Shown here in pieces: positions 8,253 to 17,100 of a stretch of 64,000 nt of DNA. Each line of letters starts with the position of its first letter. Within the stretch, counting starts at the first letter, position 1. The stretch comes from Gammaproteobacteria bacterium. Its GTDB lineage: Bacteria; Pseudomonadota; Gammaproteobacteria; Ga0077536. The stretch is from positions 610,666 through 674,665 of the forward strand of contig JACKNG010000003.1 in assembly GCA_024235015.1 (NCBI GenBank). Reading direction: 5' to 3'. A model generated the notes under the pieces. That model saw nothing but the letters and a program-made list of their open reading frames with translations. It was not told the origin of the DNA and ran no database searches. The position numbers and the translations under genes are program-made.

Positions 8253-9224
8253 TCACTCCCCCAACTCGAACGCCAGCGGCCGGATCGAAGACCCCGTCGC
8301 CCCGCGCACCTTGATCGGCGCGGCGACCAGCGCGAAGGCATAGACGCGATCGCGTGCGATGTCCTCCAGCCAGGCGTTCTCGATCAGGCACACGCCGCGC
8401 TCGGCGAAGGCATAGGCGTGCACCGCCTTGCCCACGATGGGCAGGCGTTCGACGGCGATGGTATCGGCGCCGATCAACACCGCACCGTGCTCGATCAGCC
8501 AGTGCGCGCCGGCGTAGGCGATGCCCGGCTCGTGCGGCACGTAGCGCTGCGGATCGGGCCACAGGGTCATGCGCCCGCTGCGGATGAACACGGCGTCGCC
8601 CTGCTCGAGGGTCACGCCCTGGGCGGCCAGCGTGGCCTCGAGATCGGCCGGCGTGATCTCGTAGGAATCGGGCAGCACGTCGACGCCCTTGTACGCGGCG
8701 ACGTCGATCAGCACGCCGCGGGTGACGATGGGCGGGATGGTGTCGGTACCGGCTTTCTGCCAGCCCTTGTTGCCGAGGTGTTTCGCCGCCTCGTAGCCGT
8801 TCCAGATCTCGTGGTGGTAGCCGACGTGGTTGAGCGCGTCGATGTGGGTGCCGGTGTGGCTCGACATGATCACGGCATCGTCGTAGAGGTCGGCCGGGTG
8901 CTCGTCGCCGGTGATCGAGATGCCCTCGACGGCGAGACCGTCGGGGGTGTGGGTCATCCACATGTGGAAATCGGGATCGCCCATGCCCAGGTGCACGAGG
9001 CCGGGCATGCCGGGAAAGTTGTCCACGCTCAGGTCGTAGACGCGGCCGCTGCCGATGCGGGACAGCACGGCGAGGCGGCTGGCGTCGTCGAGGGCGTTGA
9101 GCGCGCCGACCTCGTCGTTTTCGCCCCAGGGACTCTGCGCCACGGCATCCGCGGCGGCCGCGCCGTGCGACAGCGTGGCGAACAACAGGCTGGCCGCGAC
9201 GCGGCGGAACATCGGGTAGTGCAT
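8253..9224 (-). CDS. Exported cyclase family protein (kynurenine formamidase-like hydrolase)
   Basis: 323 aa. The N-terminus (MHYPMFRRVAASLLFATLSHGAA, shortened here to its core RRVAASLLFATLSHGAAAA) is a likely Sec signal peptide, so the mature enzyme would be periplasmic. The metal-binding motif HTGTHIDALNH near residue 122 and EQGDAVFIRSGR near 205 identify the cyclase/kynurenine formamidase fold, which uses Mn or Zn to hydrolyse amides, esters or lactones. The substrate is unknown. Its stop is near the palindromes that separate it from the convergent flavin oxygenase-like gene. Confidence 0.85.
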   Translation of the reverse strand: MHYPMFRRVAASLLFATLSHGAAAADAVAQSPWGENDEVGALNALDDASRLAVLSRIGSGRVYDLSVDNFPGMPGLVHLGMGDPDFHMWMTHTPDGLAVEGISITGDEHPADLYDDAVIMSSHTGTHIDALNHVGYHHEIWNGYEAAKHLGNKGWQKAGTDTIPPIVTRGVLIDVAAYKGVDVLPDSYEITPADLEATLAAQGVTLEQGDAVFIRSGRMTLWPDPQRYVPHEPGIAYAGAHWLIEHGAVLIGADTIAVERLPIVGKAVHAYAFAERGVCLIENAWLEDIARDRVYAFALVAAPIKVRGATGSSIRPLAFELGE

Positions 9225-9247
9225 GACGGACCTCTCCTGGGTTGCGC

Positions 9248-9320
9248 TGACGGGGACAGTTTACTTTTCACGCACGCCCGGGCAGGCGCAAGGCACGTGT
9301 AAAAGTACACTGTTCCCATC
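9248..9320. repeat. REP-like palindrome, GGGGACAGTTTACTT family, second copy
   Basis: GGGGACAGTTTACTTTT at about 9252 and the inverted AAAAGTACACTGTTCCC at about 9302-9318 flank a ~35-bp loop. It sits between the divergent cyclase and amidase genes, so it is unlikely to be a terminator and more likely a dispersed element. Confidence 0.65.
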
Positions 9321-9359
9321 AGCACCGCAGGCGCGGGCAGCCACGCAGGGGGAGAAGGC

Positions 9360-10748
9360 ATGGACGATACCGTGTGCGACGCGACGATCGGGCACAACGC
9401 GGCGCGCCTCGCGCGGCGCGAGTTGAGTGCCGTCGAGCTCGCCGAGGCGACCTGTGCCCGCATCGCGCGCCTCGAACCCCGCCTCGCCGCCCATGCCGCG
9501 CACCGCGCCGAGGCCGTGCTGGCGCAGGCGGCGGCGGCCGACCGCCGGCTGGCCGCCGGCGAGGGCGGCCCGCTGTGCGGCATTCCCATCGGCCTCAAGG
9601 ACATCATCGCCGCCGCCGACTGGCCGACCGGCGTCGGTTCGGTGGTGCTCGATGGCTGGCGGCCGGGTGGCGATGCCACGGTCGCGGCGCGCCTGCGCGC
9701 CGCCGGCGCCGTCATCACCGGCAAGCACCGCACCACCGAGGCCGCCTGCGGCGCCCATCATCCCGCCCTGCCGGCGCCGTTGAACCCCTGGCGCGCCGAG
9801 GCCTGGACCGGGGTGTCGTCGAGCGGCTCCGGGGTGGCCGTCGCGGCGGGCCTGGCCGGCGGCGCGTTCGGTTCCGATACCGGTGGCTCGATCCGTTTCC
9901 CCGCCCATTGCTGCGGCGTGGTCGGGCTCAAGCCGAGTTGGGGCCGGGTCAGCCGCCACGGCGTCTTCCCCCTCGCCGAATCGCTCGACCACGTCGGCCC
10001 GTTCGCGCGCAGCGTGGTCGATTGCGCACTGCTCTACGCCGCCGTCGCCGGCCACGACGCCGACGACCCCAGCACCCTGGACGATGCCGTCGAACCGTGG
10101 TCAGCGACGACGGCCGACGTGCGCAGCTTGCGCATCGGCCTCGACGAGGCGTTGCTGGCCGAGGACCTCGCGCCGCCGGTGGCGGCGATGCTGGCGCACG
10201 CCGTCGCCATCCTGCGCGAGGCCGGCGCGATGCTGGTCACCGTACAGGTGCCACGCCTGGGCGAGGCGGTGACGGACTGGCTGAACCTGTGCGCGGCCGA
10301 AGCGGTGACGGCGCATGCCGCGACGTTTCCCGCGCGCCGCGACGACTACGGCCCGGCGCTGCGCGCCCTGCTCGATTACGGCCGCGGCCTCGACGCCGCC
10401 ACGCTGGCGCATGCCGCGGCGGCGCGCGCAGACTTCCGCGTGCGCCACGCGGCGATCTTCGAAGACGTCGATCTCTACCTGTCGCCGACCTTCGACCGCC
10501 CCACCCCGAGCGCGGAAGAAGCGGCGCGGCTGATGCGGGGTGACGGCCTGCGCCGCTTCGTCGCCTTTACCGCGCCGGCCAACCTGTGCGGCAACCCGAC
10601 CCTGTCGCTGCCGGCCGCGCTCGACGCCGACGGCGTGCCGCTCGGCTTCCAGCTGGTCGGTCGCCACGGCGCCGAGGCCGCGCTGTTCACCGCGGGGCTC
10701 GCCTGCGAACGCGGTCTCGGCTGGACGGCGCGCCCGCGCCTGCCCTGA
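9360..10748 (+). CDS. Amidase signature family enzyme
   Basis: 462 aa, usual for the family. The Ser-cisSer-Lys triad is visible: Lys in IGLKDIIAAA near residue 80, the first Ser in VSSSGSGVAVAAGLA near 155, and the nucleophile region GSDTGGSIRFPAHCCG near 180. It hydrolyses a carboxamide in the cytoplasm; the substrate cannot be read from the sequence. ATG 9360 follows a GGGAGAAGGC ribosome-binding stretch. It is convergent with the BVMO-like gene, with 6 bases between stops. Confidence 0.9.
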   Translation: MDDTVCDATIGHNAARLARRELSAVELAEATCARIARLEPRLAAHAAHRAEAVLAQAAAADRRLAAGEGGPLCGIPIGLKDIIAAADWPTGVGSVVLDGWRPGGDATVAARLRAAGAVITGKHRTTEAACGAHHPALPAPLNPWRAEAWTGVSSSGSGVAVAAGLAGGAFGSDTGGSIRFPAHCCGVVGLKPSWGRVSRHGVFPLAESLDHVGPFARSVVDCALLYAAVAGHDADDPSTLDDAVEPWSATTADVRSLRIGLDEALLAEDLAPPVAAMLAHAVAILREAGAMLVTVQVPRLGEAVTDWLNLCAAEAVTAHAATFPARRDDYGPALRALLDYGRGLDAATLAHAAAARADFRVRHAAIFEDVDLYLSPTFDRPTPSAEEAARLMRGDGLRRFVAFTAPANLCGNPTLSLPAALDADGVPLGFQLVGRHGAEAALFTAGLACERGLGWTARPRLP

Positions 10749-10754
10749 ACCGGC

Positions 10755-12257
10755 TCAGGCCGCGCTGCGGCGGGTGGTGGCCTCGCTGGCGACCGCGGCA
10801 GCGCCCGGGTTGGTGAACGTGAGCACGTCGTCGGCGATCGGCTGGTTGCGGATCATGTCCTTGTCGACGAGGTAGTTCTGGGTGTTGCGCCAGGGATCGC
10901 GGTCGCCCTGCTTGGGGAACAGGTGCATGGCGCGCTTGATGTAACCGGGCGAGAAGTCCTCGATCAGCTGGTAGCCCTGCATGTCGCGATCCGAATCGCG
11001 CAGGCGCGGCGTGCACACGGTCGCGCCGACCGCCTGCATGTGGTTGACCAGCCGGCAGACGAACTCGGCGACGAGTTCCGAGCGCAGGGTCCACGAGGCG
11101 TTGATGTAGCCCAGCGTGTAGATGAGGTTGGGCACGTCGGAGAACATCATGCCCTTGTACGACCAGGTGTCCGGGAACTCGACCCTGGCGCCATCGACGA
11201 AGAACTCGGCCCCGCCCAGCACTTCCATCCTGAGGCCGGTGGCGCTGACGACGACGTCGGCAGGCAGGGTCTGGCCGGACTTGAGCACGATGCCGTCGGC
11301 GCTGATGCGCTCGATCTCGTCGGTCACGACCTCGGCCTTGCCGTCCCTGATCGAGCGGAACAGGTCGCCGTCCGGGATCAGGCACAGGCGCTGGTCCCAG
11401 GGCTTGTAACGCGGGGTGAAGTGCTTGTCGACGATGTCGTCGCCGAGCGCCTTGCGCGCCATGCCGAGCAGGCGCTTGCGCACGGCCTCGGGCTTGACCC
11501 GCGTCTGCTGGTAGATCCAACGCTGCAGGCGGATGTTCTTCCAGCGCGTGAGGCGGTAGGCGAGCTGCGCCGGGAGGACGGCCTTGAGGAAGTTGGCGAT
11601 GACGTCCTTGGCCGGCAGCGAGATGACGTAGGTCGGCGAGCGCTGCAGCATGGTGACCTTGGCCGCGGCCTTGGCCATGTTGGGCACCAGGGTCATGGCC
11701 GTCGCCCCGCTGCCGATGATGACCACCCGCTTGCCGGCGTAATCGAGGTCCTCGGGCCACTGCTGGGGATGCACCCAGGTGCCTCGGAAATCCTCGCGCC
11801 CGGGGAATTCCGGCGCATGGCCGCCGGCGTAGCTGTAGTAGCCGCTGCACAGGAACAGCACGTTGCAGCTGAAGCGTTCCCCGCCGCGGGTCTCCACCGT
11901 CCAGCGCGCGCTCGGACTGTCCCAGGATGCGCGCGTGACCCACTGGCCGAAACGGATGTGCCGATCGAGCCCGCGCTCGCTCGCCGCCTCGTTGATGTAG
12001 GCGAGGATCGAGGGCCCGTCGGCGATCGCCTTGGGGTCGCGCCAGGGCTTGGAGTCGTAGCCCATGGTGTACATGTCGGAATCGGAGCGGATGCCCGGGT
12101 AGCGGAACAGGTCCCAGGTACCGCCGATGCGCGCGCGGCCCTCGAGGATGGCGAAGCTGCGGCCCGGCGACTTCTCCTGCAGCTGGCGCGCCGCGCCGAT
12201 GCCGGACAGGCCGGCGCCGACGATGATGACATCGAAGTGTTCCATCTCGGGACTCAT
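10755..12257 (-). CDS. FAD-dependent monooxygenase, Baeyer-Villiger type
   Basis: 500 aa from the ATG at 12257; a 20-residue longer frame exists but lacks family support. N-terminal FAD-binding GAGLSGIG near residue 14, then RIGGTWDLFRYPG, the FRGTWVHPQQWP segment near 172 (the FxGxxxHxxxWP fingerprint of BVMOs and class B monooxygenases), and a second nucleotide-binding GSGATAM near 192 for NADPH. Predicted role is NADPH- and O2-dependent insertion of oxygen into a ketone. It is divergent from the helicase gene with about 196 bp between starts. Confidence 0.88.
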   Translation of the reverse strand: MSPEMEHFDVIIVGAGLSGIGAARQLQEKSPGRSFAILEGRARIGGTWDLFRYPGIRSDSDMYTMGYDSKPWRDPKAIADGPSILAYINEAASERGLDRHIRFGQWVTRASWDSPSARWTVETRGGERFSCNVLFLCSGYYSYAGGHAPEFPGREDFRGTWVHPQQWPEDLDYAGKRVVIIGSGATAMTLVPNMAKAAAKVTMLQRSPTYVISLPAKDVIANFLKAVLPAQLAYRLTRWKNIRLQRWIYQQTRVKPEAVRKRLLGMARKALGDDIVDKHFTPRYKPWDQRLCLIPDGDLFRSIRDGKAEVVTDEIERISADGIVLKSGQTLPADVVVSATGLRMEVLGGAEFFVDGARVEFPDTWSYKGMMFSDVPNLIYTLGYINASWTLRSELVAEFVCRLVNHMQAVGATVCTPRLRDSDRDMQGYQLIEDFSPGYIKRAMHLFPKQGDRDPWRNTQNYLVDKDMIRNQPIADDVLTFTNPGAAAVASEATTRRSAA

Positions 12258-12453
12258 GGCGGGATCCTCGTGCCTGGGGGTGCGCGCAGGTTGCCACGGC
12301 GGCGCGCGCGCCAACAAGGGGCGTGGCCAGCTTACGTCGCCCGCGGCTGCCTCGGATCAGCCCCGGCCACTGGCGAAATCGCCTGGGAAGCCTATAATCC
12401 GCCGCCCGGCCGTGCTTCCCGCCGCCCGCCCTCCGTTTCCCCAGGTGGCCCCC

Positions 12454-14697
12454 ATGTCGACTGATTCCCCGCCCGCGCCGAGCTTCGGCGATTTCACCTT
12501 GCGCCCCGAGCTGGTCCGCGCCCTCGCCGAGGTCGGCTACGAAACCCCGACCGCGATCCAGGTCGAGACCCTGCCGACCTTGCTCGCCGGCCGCGACGTC
12601 ATCGGCCAGGCCCAGACCGGCACCGGCAAGACCGCGGCCTTCGCCCTGCCCGTGCTGAACGGCATCGACCTCGCCGCGAAGGGACCGCAGGCTCTGGTGC
12701 TGGCGCCGACCCGCGAGCTCGCCATCCAGGTCGCCGAGGCCTTCCAGCGCTACGCCGCCCACCTGCCGGGCTTCCACGTCCTGCCGATCTACGGCGGCCA
12801 GGATTACGGCGTGCAGCTGCGCGCGCTGCGCCGCGGCGTGCACGTGGTGGTGGGCACCCCCGGGCGCGTGATGGATCACATGCGCCGCGCGACCCTCTCG
12901 CTCGCCGCGCTCGACTGGCTGGTCCTCGATGAAGCCGACGAGATGTTGCGCATGGGTTTCATCGACGACATCGAGTGGATCCTGGGCGAGACCCCGCCCG
13001 GCCGGCAGACCGCGCTGTTCTCGGCCACCATGCCGGCGCCCATCCGCGCCATCGCCGAGCGTTATCTCAACGACCCCGCGCACATCAGCGTGCGCATGCA
13101 GACGACGACCGCGGCGACCATCCGCCAGCGCTGGTGCGCGGTGCGCCCGGCCTACAAGCTCGACGCGCTCACCCGCATCCTCGAGGCCGAGCCGATCGAA
13201 GGCGTACTGGTGTTCGTGCGTACGCGCACCGCCACCCTCGAACTCGCCGAACGGCTCGAGGCGCGCGGCTTCGCCAGCACCGCCATCAACGGCGACATGC
13301 CGCAGAAGCTGCGCGAGAAGACCATCGGTGAGCTGCGCGACGGCCGCCTCGATGTCCTGGTTGCCACCGACGTCGCCGCACGCGGGCTCGACGTCGAGCG
13401 CATCAGCCACGTCATCAATTTCGACATCCCCTACGACCCCGAAGCGTATGTCCACCGCATCGGCCGTACCGGGCGCGCCGGCCGTCACGGTGACGCCATC
13501 CTGCTCGTCACCCCGCGCGAATCGCGCATGCTCAAGCTCATCGAGCGCGCCACCGGCCAGGCCATCGAGCGCATGGAACTGCCCTCGACCGACGTCATCA
13601 ACGACAAGCGCCTCGGCCGCTTCATGCGGTCCATCACCGAGACCCTGGCCGAGGCCGACCTTGAGGACTACCTCGACCTCGTCCATCGCTACCAGCGCGA
13701 GCACGACGTCGACCCGGCGCGCATTGCCGCGGCGCTGGCGCGCCTGGTACAGGGTGACGAACCCCTGCTGCTCGACGGCCCGCCGCCGCCACCCGAACGC
13801 GGCGAGCGCCGTGGCGGCCAGGACGGCTGGCAGCCGCGCGGCGAACGCGGCGCGCGCGGCCACCGCCCCGAGCGCGGCCACGAGCCGCGCGGTCCACGCG
13901 GCAGCCGGCGCGATGCCGACGAGCAGGCCGACGCCCTCGCGGCGCGTCCGCACGGCCCCGCTCGAAACCGGCACGAGCGCTTCGCGACGCCACCCGGCGA
14001 AGGCCGCCCCGCGCCCTTCGAACCGGCGCACGGCGAACGCCCGCCGCGCCGTTTCCAGGGCGAGCCCGGCGAGCATCGCCCCGGCCAGTTCGAACGTGAG
14101 CCCGGTGAGCGGGGCGCCGGCCGCTTCGAGCGTGCGCCCCAAGATCACAGGCCCGACCGCTTCGAGGACGCCGGGCCCGGCGCATCGCGCCCGCGCTACG
14201 AGGATCGGCCGTTCGAACAGCGTCAGCACGGCGAACGACCACCGCGCCCGTTCGATCGCGAGCGCGGTGCGCGCGGCGAGGACGCCGGCTTCGATCGTTC
14301 ACCGCCGCGCGGCGAACGGCCGCAGCGCCCGCGCCGGCCGTCGCCCGGCATGGACACCTACCGCATCGAGGTCGGCCACGACCACGGCGTGATGCCCGGC
14401 AACATCGTCGGCGCCATCGCCGGCGAGACCGGCCTCGACGCACGCGAGATCGGGCACATCGACATCCGCGGCGACCACAGCTTCGTCGAGCTGCCGCCCG
14501 GCATGCCGAAAGAGGTGTTCCAGGTCCTGCGCAAGACCTGGGTCTCCGGCCAGCAGCTCAGGCTGTCACGCGCCGGCGAACCACCACCGCACGGCGCCGC
14601 GCGCGACGACGGCACGCGGCCACCGCGCCGCAAGCCGAAAGAGCGCCACCGCGACAAGAAGAACAAGGGCGCGCCGCGCAAGCGCGGGCGGGACTGA
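12454..14697 (+). CDS. DEAD-box ATP-dependent RNA helicase, CsdA/DeaD type with long disordered linker
   Basis: 747 aa from ATG 12454. Core motifs in order: AQTGTGKT (I), PTRELA (Ia), TPGRVMDH (Ib), DEADEML (II), SATMP (III), VFVRTRT (IV), ATDVAARGLD (V) and HRIGRTGRAGR (VI). Then comes an Arg/Gly/Glu/Pro-rich linker of about 170 residues with degenerate repeats such as GERPPRRFQGEPGEH. A DbpA-type RNA-binding domain follows (YRIEVGHDHGVMPGNIVGAI ... GDHSFVELP), then a basic tail. Family members help ribosome assembly and cold adaptation. The extended linker is longer than in E. coli DeaD. Confidence 0.93.
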   Translation: MSTDSPPAPSFGDFTLRPELVRALAEVGYETPTAIQVETLPTLLAGRDVIGQAQTGTGKTAAFALPVLNGIDLAAKGPQALVLAPTRELAIQVAEAFQRYAAHLPGFHVLPIYGGQDYGVQLRALRRGVHVVVGTPGRVMDHMRRATLSLAALDWLVLDEADEMLRMGFIDDIEWILGETPPGRQTALFSATMPAPIRAIAERYLNDPAHISVRMQTTTAATIRQRWCAVRPAYKLDALTRILEAEPIEGVLVFVRTRTATLELAERLEARGFASTAINGDMPQKLREKTIGELRDGRLDVLVATDVAARGLDVERISHVINFDIPYDPEAYVHRIGRTGRAGRHGDAILLVTPRESRMLKLIERATGQAIERMELPSTDVINDKRLGRFMRSITETLAEADLEDYLDLVHRYQREHDVDPARIAAALARLVQGDEPLLLDGPPPPPERGERRGGQDGWQPRGERGARGHRPERGHEPRGPRGSRRDADEQADALAARPHGPARNRHERFATPPGEGRPAPFEPAHGERPPRRFQGEPGEHRPGQFEREPGERGAGRFERAPQDHRPDRFEDAGPGASRPRYEDRPFEQRQHGERPPRPFDRERGARGEDAGFDRSPPRGERPQRPRRPSPGMDTYRIEVGHDHGVMPGNIVGAIAGETGLDAREIGHIDIRGDHSFVELPPGMPKEVFQVLRKTWVSGQQLRLSRAGEPPPHGAARDDGTRPPRRKPKERHRDKKNKGAPRKRGRD

Positions 14698-14769
14698 GGG
14701 ACACGGAACGCGTCAGCGTGGTCGCCGGCGCCGCAGTCGGGGCACCCGTTGCCGCTTGAATCAAGCAGT

Positions 14770-15175
14770 TGACTCCCGGTGTCAGACACCGACCGGCGCG
14801 GGCGTGACTGACGGCCGGCGAGCCGGCGTGCGCGGCATCGGGCAGTGCTCGTGCAGCAGCCGCAACCACGACGCGCGTCAGGTCAATAGGTTGACTGCCG
14901 GTGTCAGACACCAGCCGTCGGTCCCACCCCGCGAGCCCGACGGACGGCCGGCTGACGCAACCTCACGCGCTACCCGAGCAGCAGTCGCAACCACGGCGCA
15001 CGTTGAAACAATCGCTTGACGGTCGGTGTCAGACACCGGCCCGGTGGTCGGGGCGGTGATCGGGGAACGTGAACCACCATGCGATGGCGCCGCAGACCGC
15101 CAACCCGTGTACCCGGAACGAGGCTCGGTCAGCCCGCTGCGCGAACATCCACCGTCGGTGTCAGGCACCGCCCGA
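14770..15175. repeat. Chain of four GTGTCAGACAC palindromes
   Basis: Units at about 14,778, 14,900, 15,025 and 15,157 (the last has CAGGCACC) are spaced roughly 120-130 bp apart. Each has a CAAT/TTGAC-like stretch just upstream of the core. The interval 14,698-15,446 has no gene I can support. The regular spacing suggests a tandemly spread unit larger than the palindrome itself. Confidence 0.7.
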
Positions 15176-15446
15176 CAATCGGCGCGCGCCGACGGCGTCG
15201 ATCCTGCTGAGCGATACGGCCAGGCAAACGCAGCCCCGCACACCCGCGCCGCATCTGCCCGGATGCTGGCGAACCCGCCGCGCGCGAAGTCGGGGTGATC
15301 GCGGCAGGCACGCCCGCGGCGAAATCGACGAAGCCATCTCGCGGCCCGCGCCCGGACCCGGACGTGGGCGGCGGCCTACAGGTCTCCCGAGGCGGCCGGG
15401 TGATGCCACGCGCGGCCTCGCGCCGCGCGTGACGAACGTGCCCGGC

Positions 15447-15740
15447 TCAGGCGCCGATGCGATCGAAGTAGCGGATGCTGGGCTCGCCTTCGAGCATGCT
15501 GGCGAGGTTGTCGATGTCACCGCGATCGACACGCCACTGGAAATACTTCTCGTAGGCCTGCCGTGAAGTCCAGTTCTCGACGATCACCCACACCTGCGGG
15601 TCGTCCTGGTTCTGGGTCGGGTAGACCTCGATGCAGCCTTCGAACGAACGGGTGTCGGGCAACAGGCCCTTGAAACCTTCGGCCATGCCGTCGACGGCTT
15701 CCTTCTTGAAGCGCATTTCCAGCAGAACGGTACAAGTCAT
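15447..15740 (-). CDS. Antibiotic biosynthesis monooxygenase (ABM) domain protein
   Basis: 97 aa from ATG 15740. A longer frame to 15821 lacks a family match and a ribosome site. It fits the ferredoxin-like ABM fold: a first strand TVLLEMRFK, a helix, EVYPTQNQDDPQVWVIVENW, and then SRQAYEKYFQWR. These small proteins act as quinol-type monooxygenases or ligand-binding dimers. A GGGGAGATC stretch precedes the ATG. No neighbour clarifies the substrate. Confidence 0.8.
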   Translation of the reverse strand: MTCTVLLEMRFKKEAVDGMAEGFKGLLPDTRSFEGCIEVYPTQNQDDPQVWVIVENWTSRQAYEKYFQWRVDRGDIDNLASMLEGEPSIRYFDRIGA

Positions 15741-15859
15741 GTGATCTCCCCTTGAGTCATCTGTGGTTGGAGTGCGAAGCGCCCGATTATGGGCGAAGGC
15801 ATGGCGCGCGGGGAAGCGCACTCGCGCGCCGGGCCGCCGACGGGACCATCAACGACCTG

Positions 15860-15950
15860 GCTCCTGGTGTCAGACACCGCCGACCACCCGCCGGCAACGG
15901 GTGCGGCCCATCATCAACGGCTTGCCCCCCTGGGGTCATGACCCCAGGGG
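15860..15950. repeat. Two palindromes downstream of a kinase-like gene
   Basis: A GGTGTCAGACACC unit lies at about 15,865. A perfect CCCCTGGGGTCATGACCCCAGGGG-type palindrome (centre about 15,936) directly abuts the stop at 15,951. The second could act as a rho-independent-like stem, though without a strong T-run. 15,741-15,950 holds no gene. Confidence 0.6.
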
Positions 15951-17027
15951 TCAGACGCCGAGGGCATCGACGGCGCCGTTGTCGATGGCCTGCCACACGG
16001 CGTCGCTGACCATGCGCAGGAACAAGCGGTCGCCGCGCGGCGTGCGGCGGGTGCGGCTGGCGCCGGTGAGGGCGACGACGACGGCCGCGAAGGCGTAGTG
16101 GCGGTAGTCGGCGCGGCAGGCCTCGAGGTCGTAGCCCGTGACGCCCAGTGCGCACAGGCGCGCGTGGTAACGCCGCAGCAGTTCGTCCTCGCGTTCGCGG
16201 CGCACCGTCCGCGGCAGCGCCCCGCCGACGAGATAGGCAAGGTCCAGCGCCGGCCCCGCGTAGCTCGCCGTCTGCCAGTCGACCACGCACACGCGGGTGT
16301 CTTCGAACAGCATGTTGTCGGCGCGGAAGTCGCCGTGGGTGAAGCACCGCGCCGGTGACTGCCGGGCGAGCCAGGCCGGGTGCGCATCCAGCCAGGCGAG
16401 CAGGGCCGTGCGCACCTCGGCTGCGAGCGCGCCGCCGATCTCGCGGTCGAACCATTGCCAGGAAGCGCGGATGGCCGCGGTGTCGTGGAAGCCCATGCAG
16501 CCCGCCGGGCGGTAGACCCACGGCGCGGTTTCCAGCACGGGATCGTTCCAGGTCGCGGCATGCAGGCGCGCGGCCTCGTCGACGCCGCGTTCGACGTCGT
16601 CCAGGGCAACCCCTTCGAGGTGGTTGCCGGTGCGCGCGCCGGCGAGATCCTCGAGCAGCAGCACGAAATCACGGCCGCCGTCGTCGATCGCGGCGAGGTG
16701 GACGCGCGGCGTGCGGATACCGGCGCGGGCGGCGAGTTCGCGGTAGAACATGACCTCGGCACGGTAGAGACCGAGTTCGGCGGCGGCCGCGGTGACGGCG
16801 GGCTCGGCGCAGGAGAACTTGCCGACCACGCTGGCCGGCGCGCCCGGCGGCGGTGCGCCGGCGTAGTCGAGCCGGAAACGCCAGGTCTCGGCGAGCTGGC
16901 CGGTGCCGACCGGTTCGGCCCGGAACCCGGCCAGCGTCACTGCCGGCCCGTGCGCGTTCAGCGCGCGCTCGAGCCAGGCCGCGTCGACCGCGCCCGGCGC
17001 GACGATGGCAACCGCCGCTCCGTCCAT
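15951..17027 (-). CDS. Phosphotransferase family protein (APH/ecdysteroid-kinase-like)
   Basis: 358 aa with the aminoglycoside-phosphotransferase/kinase fold: Lys in SVVGKFSC near residue 71, FVLLLEDLAG near 122, the catalytic loop CFTHGDFRADNMLF near 230 and the metal-binding VVDWQTASYAGPALDLAYL near 250. Related proteins occur with acyl-CoA dehydrogenases in catabolic clusters (ACAD10/11-type). Together with the nearby ACAD genes, a small-molecule kinase is more likely than antibiotic resistance. It is divergent from the gene at 17101. Confidence 0.82.
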   Translation of the reverse strand: MDGAAVAIVAPGAVDAAWLERALNAHGPAVTLAGFRAEPVGTGQLAETWRFRLDYAGAPPPGAPASVVGKFSCAEPAVTAAAAELGLYRAEVMFYRELAARAGIRTPRVHLAAIDDGGRDFVLLLEDLAGARTGNHLEGVALDDVERGVDEAARLHAATWNDPVLETAPWVYRPAGCMGFHDTAAIRASWQWFDREIGGALAAEVRTALLAWLDAHPAWLARQSPARCFTHGDFRADNMLFEDTRVCVVDWQTASYAGPALDLAYLVGGALPRTVRREREDELLRRYHARLCALGVTGYDLEACRADYRHYAFAAVVVALTGASRTRRTPRGDRLFLRMVSDAVWQAIDNGAVDALGV

Positions 17028-17100
17028 GCCCCTCCCCCGCAGCGCCCGGTGCGGGCGCGATGGCCGCTACTATACCGGGGCGCAACGATGAGGCCCGCCC

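Noticed and set aside
10687..14229. Very long minus-strand open frame (1,180 codons) across the BVMO-like and helicase genes
   Set aside because: It is antisense or off-frame to two genes with complete family motifs, and it is Arg/Gly/Ala-rich, as expected of shadow frames in GC-rich DNA. The same applies to long frames at 3919-5559, 23319-25826 and 27392-30523.
15951..17027. Aminoglycoside resistance gene
   Set aside because: The kinase motifs are generic for the APH superfamily, and the gene lies in a native GC-rich catabolic context, not in a cassette.
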